Positions 56,997 through 64,000 of a stretch of 64,000 bases of DNA are shown one piece after another. The notes below the pieces were generated by a model. That model was not told the origin of the DNA. It saw nothing but the letters and a program-made list of their open reading frames with translations, and did not search any database. Numbering within the stretch: position 1 is the first letter of the stretch; the number at the start of each line of letters is the position of its first letter. The stretch comes from Algoriphagus boritolerans DSM 17298 = JCM 18970. GTDB taxonomy: Bacteria; Bacteroidota; Bacteroidia; Cytophagales; Cyclobacteriaceae. The stretch spans positions 99,907 to 163,906 of the forward strand of contig NZ_FNVR01000008.1 in assembly GCF_900108085.1 (NCBI RefSeq). The letters run 5' to 3'. Both the position numbers and the translations under genes were made by a program.

Positions 56997-59900
56997 TTTT
57001 CCGATCATCGGTATTGGTGCCTCCGCCGGAGGTCTTGAGCCTTTGGAGTTGTTCTTCGAATTTGCAAAACCTACTGCTGATTTCGCCTATGTCCTGATTC
57101 AGCATCTGGCGCCCAACCACAAAAGCCTGATGGATGAGCTGCTGGCACGACATACCAAGCTCCCCATTCAGATCATCCAGCACAATATGCCTTTGGAACG
57201 GGGCAACATCTACCTCAATCCCCCAAAGAAATTTGTCGAACTCCATGAGGGTAGATTTGTCCTGAGTGAGAAGGAAGATCGAAAACTGAGCTTCCCGATC
57301 AGTACATTTTTCAATTCACTGGCGGAACAAGGGCATGAAAAAGCCTGTGCCATCATCCTGTCGGGAACCGGAAGCGATGGCTCTGAAGGCATCAAATTCA
57401 TCAAAGAAAAGGGCGGGCTCGTGATCGCCCAAAATCCGGAATCATCAAAATTTGACGGAATGCCAAAAAGTGCCATCCTCACCGGCGCGGTGGATAAAGT
57501 CTGTGCGGTCGAACAAATGCACCAGGAATTGGAGTCATTCTTTTCTAACACCGTCGAATTGGACCGACAAAAACTGGATTCGAAAGACTCCAAAACAGTC
57601 ATCGCCTCCATTCTTGGCACAGTCTACCAGCAGCTTGCGGTGGACTTTACCGATTACAAATACACCACGGTTTCCCGAAGGATTGCACGCAGAATGAGCC
57701 TTTTGGGCTATTCTGAAATGGCCGAATATTTGGATTTTCTCAAAGTACACCGAGATGAGGCTCAGCTCTTATCCAAAGAATTATTGATAGGAGTAACCCG
57801 GTTTTTCAGGGATGAGGAAGCATTTGAATACCTCAAAAACTCCGTAATCCCGAAATTGATTGCCGAAAATCAGGAGACCAAGTCCATGCGAGTTTGGGTG
57901 CCGGCTTGCTCCACCGGTGAGGAAGCTTATTCCATTGCGATTCTGATCCGGGATTACCTCCGCATTCATAAACTACAGTATGAGGTCAGCATTTTTGCGA
58001 CAGACTTGGACAAAGAGTCAATCAAACTGGCCGCAAACCGGATATTCCCGGAAAATATTTCTTCGGAAATCCCCCCCGAATACCTTCACCTGTATTTCAT
58101 TCCTCAACGGAAAGGATTCACAATCTCAAAGGAGATCAGGGAAATGATCATTTTCTCGGTTCACAATGTGGTTCAAGATCCCCCCTTCAACAAAATTGAC
58201 CTGATCAGTTGCAGGAATTTCCTGATTTATTTGAATTCCAATTTGCAACAGCGCCTGTTTTCACTGTTCCAATATTCGTTGAGAACTAATGGCTTTCTTT
58301 TTCTGGGATCCAGTGAGTCACTTGGAGATGCCAGCGATGACTTTCTCGAAATCGACAAAAAGAATAAGGTTTTTGCCAATAAGCAAAACAAAAAAATGAT
58401 TCAACAACTTCGGTTTTCGGGTAAAAAATCACTCTCTGCAACCGAATTTATCGAAAATCCTATTGCTACGGGATTCGGCACCACTTCCAATTCCACCAAA
58501 AACAGACTGCTTGCCGAGATCCAAAATGCCTTAATTCAGGAATATGTACCGGATTCCTTGGTTACAGACGAGAATTTCAATCTTCTGCATACCACAGGCA
58601 ATGCACACCGCTGGCTCACTTTACCCCCGGGGGAAATCAGCACCAATGTCCTGAAAATGCTTCCTGAATCCTTAGCCTTACCTTTTGAAGTAGGGGCCAA
58701 TAAGGTGTTGGATACCGGCAATCCTGTTCGGGTCAACCAAATCGAAATCGCCGGGCCGCTAAAATTCTTTTATGAAGGGCAAAAATTCCTTCGCATTCTC
58801 ATCCGAAGGACCCAACTGATTGAGGGGTCGTTTCAGTTGATTGCCACTTTTGAACCGGAAACCAAACCCTCGGATTACTCCCCTTCGGAAGAAATCGACA
58901 TGAGTGCCGCTTCCAAAGAAAAAATCAATATCCTGGAGCGGGAACTGCGGATCAACCGGGAGAACCTCCAAACCACCATTGAAGAACTGGAATCCAGCAA
59001 TGAAGAATTGCAGGCCGCCAATGAGGAACTCCAAAGTTCCAATGAAGAATTGGAATCTGTCAATGAAGAACTCTATACTGTCAATGCAGAATTTCAGCAA
59101 AAAATAGTAGAACTCTCTGAGTCAAACAATGACCTCAACAATCTCATTCAGAGTACCGAGATTGCCCTGCTATTCCTGGATGCCAACCTCAACATCCGAA
59201 GATTTACTCCCGCCATTAAGAAAATACTGGATCTCCTCCCCCATGACGTCGGTCGAAACATCAGCCATTTTCGAGGCAAAGTCCAGCTGGACAACTTCAT
59301 TGAGCACATCGAGACTGTATTTGAGAAATTAATCCCCTTCGAAACCCAACTTACAGACAGTCGGGGGGAAGAATACCTGCTGAAAATTTCCCCTTTCAAA
59401 ACTCAAAAAAATGAAATTCAGGGTGTCGTCTTGGTCTTCATCGATATGGCGCACACCAGCAGGATGGAGCGGGCATTGGAGATGTCAGACAAGGCACTTT
59501 CTGAGCTCCACAACAAGCATGATCAACAGAGTGAACTTTTCGAATTTATTGCCAATAACTCCCGGGACATGATCACAATCATAGATCTGAACGGCAAGTT
59601 GAAGTATTGCTCCCCTTCAGGCTCAGAAATCACCGGTTTCCCGTCCGAAAAAATGATGGAAATGAATCTGCTGGATCGAATACCGGACCCTGGGCATAAG
59701 AAACGTTGGCAAAAAGCCATGGAGGTTATCTTGGAAGGGAAAACACCAAGTTTGATTCAGTTTAAGTTTAAAACCTGGAATGGGATCCTCCGCTGGATGG
59801 AATCCAACCTGAAGCCTCTGAAACTATCGACCGGAGAACCGGGAAATATCCTTATCACTACCCGTGATATCCATCAACGCATGCTCCACGATGTAGAGAT

Positions 59901-60993
59901 GCGAAAGCTTGCCCTGATCGCCGAGCAGACAAGTAACGCGGTGATTATTACGGACACAGCAGGTAAAATCACTTTTGTCAATGAGGCCTTTGAAAATATG
60001 TCAGGCTATAGGGAGGAGGAAGTGTTGGGCAAAAAACCAGGCCATCTTTTGCAGGGTGAAGAAAGTCCCAAGGAAATGATAGAACGAATGGCTCAGGCGA
60101 TCAAAAACAGATCCACCAGTGAAGTGGAAATGATCAACTACACCAAATCGGGCAACAAATACATGGTCAGAATCCAGACTGAACCCATGTTTGACAAAAA
60201 TGAAGAATTGATCGGTTTCTTCTCCATACAAAACGACATCACCAATCAGAAAGAGCAGGAAGAGCACATATACAAGTTGAATCAAAAGATCAAAGAACAA
60301 AACCGGAAGCTGGAAGAAGTCAATAAGTCTCTGGAAGAATTTGCTTATGTGGCATCACACGATCTAAAAGCACCTGTGCGAAATATCAGTGGGCTGCTCG
60401 ACCTGATAATGAAGAAAGGTGACCGGTTGGATCAGGAAAAGCGGGATCATTATTTTGAAGTCATTCGCTCCTCCTCGAAAGAATTGGGGCGCCTGATCGA
60501 AAATCTGCTGGAATATTCCCGATCCGGTAAATTGCAGGAGGAACAGCAAATCGTCCCTCTGGAAAGAATATGCACTGAGGTGATCCAACAATTCGAACAG
60601 GAACTCATCCTGCTCAAGGGTAAAATCACTCTTGAATTAGACATTGCGGAGATTGAGGTCTATCCCATTTTATTCAAGCGACTGCTCACCAATCTGATCA
60701 GCAACTCACTGAAATACAGAAGTGAACAAAACCCGAAGATAAAAATCTCCTGCAAGTCCACCCTCGATTTCACAGCGTTCAGTGTCAGTGACAATGGAAT
60801 CGGCATTGCCAAACATCATCAGGACGAAATATTCAAAATCTTCAAAACCCTCGGCCAGCATACTGACAGCAATGGAATTGGGCTTTCGGTTTGTAAAAAA
60901 ATTGTGGAATTACATGGAGGACGAATTTGGGTCGAATCAGATGGACAAACCGGTTCTACCTTTATATTTGAGATCAAACACCGAAACCCCTAA
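56986..60993 (+). CDS. CheB-CheR-PAS-histidine kinase fusion
   Basis: A 1335-residue multidomain protein. The ATG at 56986 begins MTYNFPIIGIGASAGG; frames further up lie inside the previous gene. Domains: CheB methylesterase (about 1-185) with triad Ser13 (GASAGG), His40 (IQHLAPNH), Asp131 (GTGSDGSEG); CheR methyltransferase (about 205-475; VPACSTGEEAYS, LISCRNFLIYL); a PAS-like segment; a coiled coil with five 7-residue repeats (666-700); two to three PAS domains; HisKA with His1125 (VASHDLKAPV); HATPase (SDNGIGIA, NGIGLSVCKK). No receiver domain precedes CheB. Such fusions occur in many bacteria, outside classical chemotaxis clusters. Confidence 0.92.
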   Translation: MTYNFPIIGIGASAGGLEPLELFFEFAKPTADFAYVLIQHLAPNHKSLMDELLARHTKLPIQIIQHNMPLERGNIYLNPPKKFVELHEGRFVLSEKEDRKLSFPISTFFNSLAEQGHEKACAIILSGTGSDGSEGIKFIKEKGGLVIAQNPESSKFDGMPKSAILTGAVDKVCAVEQMHQELESFFSNTVELDRQKLDSKDSKTVIASILGTVYQQLAVDFTDYKYTTVSRRIARRMSLLGYSEMAEYLDFLKVHRDEAQLLSKELLIGVTRFFRDEEAFEYLKNSVIPKLIAENQETKSMRVWVPACSTGEEAYSIAILIRDYLRIHKLQYEVSIFATDLDKESIKLAANRIFPENISSEIPPEYLHLYFIPQRKGFTISKEIREMIIFSVHNVVQDPPFNKIDLISCRNFLIYLNSNLQQRLFSLFQYSLRTNGFLFLGSSESLGDASDDFLEIDKKNKVFANKQNKKMIQQLRFSGKKSLSATEFIENPIATGFGTTSNSTKNRLLAEIQNALIQEYVPDSLVTDENFNLLHTTGNAHRWLTLPPGEISTNVLKMLPESLALPFEVGANKVLDTGNPVRVNQIEIAGPLKFFYEGQKFLRILIRRTQLIEGSFQLIATFEPETKPSDYSPSEEIDMSAASKEKINILERELRINRENLQTTIEELESSNEELQAANEELQSSNEELESVNEELYTVNAEFQQKIVELSESNNDLNNLIQSTEIALLFLDANLNIRRFTPAIKKILDLLPHDVGRNISHFRGKVQLDNFIEHIETVFEKLIPFETQLTDSRGEEYLLKISPFKTQKNEIQGVVLVFIDMAHTSRMERALEMSDKALSELHNKHDQQSELFEFIANNSRDMITIIDLNGKLKYCSPSGSEITGFPSEKMMEMNLLDRIPDPGHKKRWQKAMEVILEGKTPSLIQFKFKTWNGILRWMESNLKPLKLSTGEPGNILITTRDIHQRMLHDVEMRKLALIAEQTSNAVIITDTAGKITFVNEAFENMSGYREEEVLGKKPGHLLQGEESPKEMIERMAQAIKNRSTSEVEMINYTKSGNKYMVRIQTEPMFDKNEELIGFFSIQNDITNQKEQEEHIYKLNQKIKEQNRKLEEVNKSLEEFAYVASHDLKAPVRNISGLLDLIMKKGDRLDQEKRDHYFEVIRSSSKELGRLIENLLEYSRSGKLQEEQQIVPLERICTEVIQQFEQELILLKGKITLELDIAEIEVYPILFKRLLTNLISNSLKYRSEQNPKIKISCKSTLDFTAFSVSDNGIGIAKHHQDEIFKIFKTLGQHTDSNGIGLSVCKKIVELHGGRIWVESDGQTGSTFIFEIKHRNP

Positions 60994-60999
60994 CTCACT

Positions 61000-61425
61000 A
61001 TGAAACCCGCACACATACTTTTGGTAGAGGATAATGAAGGAGATATCATCCTGACACTTGATGCCTTCGAAGAAAGCAAAATCAAAACCGATATCAGTGT
61101 GGTCAAAAATGGTCAGGAGGCTTTGGATTTTTTGTTTCAGAGAGGCGAGTATGCAGAAGTCGAGAAACCGGATCTGATTCTTCTGGATATCAATATTCCG
61201 ATATACAACGGGCATGAAGTATTGAGACAAATCAAAACAACCGATTCGCTAAAAAAAATACCGGTGATCATGCTGACCACTTCCTCCAGCCAAAAAGACA
61301 TCAACCTGGCCTATGAGAACCACAGCAACAGCTATGTGAAAAAGCCGCTGGATATGGAGGAATTTCTTCAAGCAATTCTAAAAATTGAAGAATTCTGGTT
61401 GCAGTTATCCAAGTTGGCAGTTTGA
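61000..61425 (+). CDS. Single-domain response regulator (Rcp1-type)
   Basis: A 141-residue receiver with no output domain. Acidic pocket Asp11 (VEDNEGD), phospho-acceptor Asp63 (LILLDINIP), Thr93/94 (MLTTSS) and Lys114/115 (YVKKPL) are all present. It starts 6 bp after the fusion kinase, so it is the natural phosphate acceptor for one or both upstream kinases. Confidence 0.95.
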   Translation: MKPAHILLVEDNEGDIILTLDAFEESKIKTDISVVKNGQEALDFLFQRGEYAEVEKPDLILLDINIPIYNGHEVLRQIKTTDSLKKIPVIMLTTSSSQKDINLAYENHSNSYVKKPLDMEEFLQAILKIEEFWLQLSKLAV

Positions 61426-61435
61426 TTAGTGCCCT

Positions 61436-61475
61436 AAAAAAAGGGAAAGATCGCTCCTACCCTTTTTCTCTTTTG
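61436..61475. terminator. Bidirectional terminator between the response regulator and the second porP
   Basis: AAAAAGGG (61438-61445) pairs with CCCTTTTT (61460-61467), 14-nt loop, T-rich on both strands, between convergent genes. Confidence 0.78.
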
Positions 61476-61488
61476 CCTGTTTAGTTCT

Positions 61489-62463
61489 TTACCACATCAG
61501 CACCTCGTCCTTGGCGAATTTGTTCTTGACATTGTCCCTGAACAGGTTCAGTACCACCGTGAACTCATGCGTGCTGCCCGGCAGCAGGTAGCTTCTGCCC
61601 ATCGGGAACTCGTACAGGTAGCCGACTCGCATCCGTTTGGTTAAGAACCCTGCCTGCAAGTTGCTCGCATAGTCGATCCGGTGCCCTGCACCTACCCAGA
61701 CTTTGTCCATCAGCAAGGCTTTGAAATTCATCTCGATCACATTGGGCAGGTCCCTGCGACTTCGGAAGAAGGCATTCGTGATGATCGCCAAGTTCGGTGT
61801 CAAGGCCTCCCGAAAGCCTGCCTGCACAAACTGCTCTGCCGGGTAGCCTTCCATAAAGTTGTCTCCACTGCTCGCCCTGCCCCCGTTGATCCGGTGGATG
61901 GCATAAGACACGTAGTATTGCCGGTGTGTCAGCGCGATGCCGATATTGGCATCCAGAAACTGCATGTCTGAGAACGATCCAAAATACTGTCCCATCGTCG
62001 GGTCGTTCTGCTCTTCGGTGGTCATCGCATTCCCATCCAATCGCACCGTCTGATAGTTCACTCCAACTCCTAATCTAAGATTATGATTTTCTGTCAATCT
62101 CACACGGCTTGCGTAACTGATCATTATTTCATTGTCCCGAAAGGCACCATAGGTATCGTGAAGCAGGTTGACCGAGATCGCATTCTTGCCCATCAAAGCA
62201 GGATCTGCTTCTCCGGCGATTTCCCCAAAGTCTATCTCGGTGCTGAAGAAGAAGGTTTGTGGTGCTCCCTCGAATCCCGCCCATTGGTTCCGGACAAAGC
62301 CCCGAACCGTCGAGCCTTCGTAGCCCGTCAAACCAGGATTGAAGTAGCTCTGAAAGTGGGAAAACTGGGAGATGTTCTTGCGGGTCTGGGCTTGGGCAGT
62401 AAGCCCTGACAGCAGTAAAAAAGCAAAGAGCGGAATATAGTTGAAGTTTCGCATGGTTAGCAT
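61489..62463 (-). CDS. PorP/SprF-family outer-membrane protein (partner of the adhesin)
   Basis: A 324-residue PorP/SprF barrel with signal peptide ending AQAQ and the family opening ISQFSHFQSYFNPGLTGYEG. It ends in an aromatic residue (VLMW). In Flavobacterium such proteins are needed for export or anchoring of the large adhesin encoded beside them. Here it lies 77 bp downstream of an MBG-repeat T9SS client on the same strand. It is distinct from the core porP at 16626. Two start codons (62463 and 62454) exist because of a 9-bp tandem duplication; the second gives MRNFNYIPLF. Confidence 0.9.
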   Translation of the reverse strand: MLTMRNFNYIPLFAFLLLSGLTAQAQTRKNISQFSHFQSYFNPGLTGYEGSTVRGFVRNQWAGFEGAPQTFFFSTEIDFGEIAGEADPALMGKNAISVNLLHDTYGAFRDNEIMISYASRVRLTENHNLRLGVGVNYQTVRLDGNAMTTEEQNDPTMGQYFGSFSDMQFLDANIGIALTHRQYYVSYAIHRINGGRASSGDNFMEGYPAEQFVQAGFREALTPNLAIITNAFFRSRRDLPNVIEMNFKALLMDKVWVGAGHRIDYASNLQAGFLTKRMRVGYLYEFPMGRSYLLPGSTHEFTVVLNLFRDNVKNKFAKDEVLMW

Positions 62464-62469
62464 GGTTAG
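62452..62469. repeat. 9-bp tandem duplication CATGGTTAG at the start of porP-like gene
   Basis: Positions 62452-62460 and 62461-62469 are identical, giving two in-frame ATG codons three codons apart on the minus strand. Confidence 0.85.
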
Positions 62470-62540
62470 TCTGTTCTTGGAAGATTCTTAGCGTGTAAAG
62501 TGGAACCGGGCATTCTATGCTGCCCGATCCCCCTTTGGAT

Positions 62541-64000
62541 TTAATTTTTAAGAATAGTCAGTATTCCTCTTCGCACATTTCCGGTTTCGATCACCTCTAC
62601 CACCCAGAAATATGTACTTACCGGCATCTCCTTGCCCTTGTAAGTTCCGTCCCAACGGGTATCCGCATCCTCGGTGTAGAAGAGTCGCTCTCCGTTGCGG
62701 TCAAAGACCTGTACCCGCACGCCTCGGAAGTAGCGCAGATCCGGCACTCCCCAGGTATCATTGATGCCGTCGCCATTCGGCGTGAAGCTGTTGAATATTT
62801 CCAATTCGGTAATGTCAGTTCGCCCTCTGTTGATTGTGAAGGATTTTTCGATCACATTACCGTCTCGATCTGTCACCCGAATGACTACCGTAAACTGGGT
62901 CTTGCCGGATACTTCCTCAGCACTGCTCCAGAACAGAATGTCTTCTTTGACTTCAAAATATTGGTTATCTCCTGCTCCCGGTACCAAGGTGATGGTATGC
63001 TCCTTGTCTATCGGATCGATCACCGTGAAGTTGCCAATCACCTGGAAGTAATTCTTTGGATCCGGATCAAAGTCATTGTTGCTCAAGATCACATCCTGCG
63101 GTGCCGGCTTCGCCAAAACGCCGACCTCCAGGGTAGAATTTAGGTTCTCCGGATTCAAGATGCCACTTGGCAAAGTGACGGTTCCTGTCAAGAAGTAGGA
63201 TCCACGCTTGTACAGGTTGAGCGGTGCCTGATTCCAGGTTACCGTCAATGTCAGCACCTGCCCGTCTGCTGTTACTGCACTTAGGCTTGTTGGCAAATTC
63301 GGGCTAACCGACCAAGGAGTCGTGATCGGGTTCGGATCGGAGATTGCAATCAGCTGGGCCGGGATAATCTCGAATTGAGCTGAGGTGAACTCGATTAGAT
63401 AGTTGTTGGTAGCCGTTAGCGTACCCAAACCGATGGTGTAAACATCCACCTGCTCGCCCGGTGTTCTGTCCAGCTTTCCTGAAATCGAACTCATATTATC
63501 CGTGCTTTTAAAGCCTGTGGCGATAAAGGTCAGCACTGGGTCGCTTGAACCAAAGATTTTGCTTTGAGCAATCGCCTGGATTTTCAGCGTTGCCTTGGTT
63601 ATCGTCAGCGTGCCGTTCACCAGCGTGATGGCGTAGTTCTGATCTTCACCACCGGTCAAGGCGATTGGGTACGTTCCTACAAATGAGTTCACAGTCGCAG
63701 TCGTACTGATGCTTGGTTCGTCCGCTACTTTCTCATCGTCATTGACTAGGCCAGTGTAAGTGAAGGTCAAGGCTGGATTCGCTTCACCGTAAACTTTCTG
63801 CTTGTCTTCAGCTGTGATGGTCAGATCCCTTTTGCCGATGGTCAGTGTGCCATTTACCAAAGTGATCGTATAGTTGTCATCCGAACCGCCTTCCAAGGTG
63901 ATTGAGTAAACTCCAACTCCTGAGTTTAGGGTAGCGGTCGTTGCGATGCTTGGTTCGGTGGTCACTTTCGTGTCTCCGTTAACTAATCCGCTGTAGCTGA
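62541..64000 (-). CDS. T9SS-exported MBG-repeat surface protein with CHU_C sorting domain (5' end outside window)
   Basis: The C-terminal 486 residues of a larger protein; the frame is open to position 64000, and the first Met-like codon (GTG at 63965) is internal to a repeat. From N to C: two near-identical MBG repeats of the YGX type (LTITAEDKQKVYGEANP), a third diverged one (KIQAIAQSKIFGSSDP), a beta-rich linker, a cadherin-like segment, then the gliding-associated type B sorting domain (FNSFTPNGDGINDTW, VFDRNGERLFY, STYFWVVE). The repeats share a 237-bp period. It is likely a large surface adhesin, with the PorP-like gene downstream as its partner. Confidence 0.9.
   Translation of the reverse strand, partial: SYSGLVNGDTKVTTEPSIATTATLNSGVGVYSITLEGGSDDNYTITLVNGTLTIGKRDLTITAEDKQKVYGEANPALTFTYTGLVNDDEKVADEPSISTTATVNSFVGTYPIALTGGEDQNYAITLVNGTLTITKATLKIQAIAQSKIFGSSDPVLTFIATGFKSTDNMSSISGKLDRTPGEQVDVYTIGLGTLTATNNYLIEFTSAQFEIIPAQLIAISDPNPITTPWSVSPNLPTSLSAVTADGQVLTLTVTWNQAPLNLYKRGSYFLTGTVTLPSGILNPENLNSTLEVGVLAKPAPQDVILSNNDFDPDPKNYFQVIGNFTVIDPIDKEHTITLVPGAGDNQYFEVKEDILFWSSAEEVSGKTQFTVVIRVTDRDGNVIEKSFTINRGRTDITELEIFNSFTPNGDGINDTWGVPDLRYFRGVRVQVFDRNGERLFYTEDADTRWDGTYKGKEMPVSTYFWVVEVIETGNVRRGILTILKN

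Noticed and set aside
58981..59085. 21-bp periodic DNA suspected as a CRISPR array or microsatellite
   Set aside because: The periodicity is the codon image of a heptad coiled coil in an intact gene; there are no spacers.
62517..63143. 208-residue plus-strand frame opposite the adhesin
   Set aside because: Shadow of the CHU_C domain; no start signal or domain.

Overview
The window looks like a chromosomal segment of a Bacteroidota bacterium, most likely an environmental Cytophagales member (Cyclobacteriaceae/Algoriphagus-like; the genus is a guess from gene order and protein flavour). Evidence: a complete type IX secretion (T9SS) core operon porP-gldKLMN, the T9SS lipoprotein PorW/SprE, a CHU_C-type (type B) sorting domain, a long Bacteroidota-style NusB, DUF4271, DUF6089 and DUF1573 proteins, and many TAnnTTTG promoter elements instead of sigma70 -10 boxes. 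Shine-Dalgarno sequences are not evident. I see no tRNA, rRNA, CRISPR array, insertion sequence or phage gene.

Layout. 1-5101 (minus): F-type ATP synthase operon, read as AtpZ-like, AtpI-like, atpB, E, F, H, A; atpA runs off the left edge. 5234-12042 (plus): porW, a class A penicillin-binding protein, uvrC. 12056-21312 (minus): porP-gldK-gldL-gldM-gldN, preceded by hemD, a DUF4271 membrane protein and an Omp85-family barrel. 21358-29396 (plus): hemW, a DUF721/DciA-like protein, a SpoIIE phosphatase/STAS/RsbW-like partner-switching set, and two parvulin chaperones. 29441-31623 (minus): a small coiled-coil protein and an ABC exporter. 31767-37973 (plus): leucine dehydrogenase behind an operator-like promoter, then nusB-ytxH-DUF1573-yajC-ybbR-coaE and a bestrophin. 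37982-40537 (minus): NTF2-like protein, serS, a lipoprotein. 40614-50857 (plus): a 2OG-Fe(II) oxygenase coupled to chrA, a CBS protein, nadK, DUF6089, uppS, bamA, two OmpH/Skp chaperones, thioredoxin. 51339-61425 (plus): a giant 12-PAS histidine kinase, a CheB-CheR-PAS-kinase fusion overlapping it by 11 bp, and a single-domain response regulator. 61489-64000 (minus): a PorP/SprF protein and the C-terminal half of a T9SS-exported MBG-repeat protein that continues past the right edge.

How it works together. Much of the window concerns the cell envelope: SurA/parvulins, Skp-like chaperones, BamA and a second Omp85 build the outer membrane; PorW, PorP and GldKLMN form the T9SS translocon and its GldLM motor; the right-hand PorP plus MBG protein is probably a client and its surface anchor. 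UppS, PBP1A and CoaE supply cell-wall and cofactor needs. Regulation is represented by the partner-switching set and the multi-PAS phosphorelay at the right end.

The most unusual features are the multi-PAS/CheBR signalling cassette, the operator-like palindrome over the leucine dehydrogenase promoter, the Omp85-DUF4271-hemD block attached to the T9SS operon, and families of small intergenic repeats and palindromes. I did not find anything I can defend as a wholly new system.
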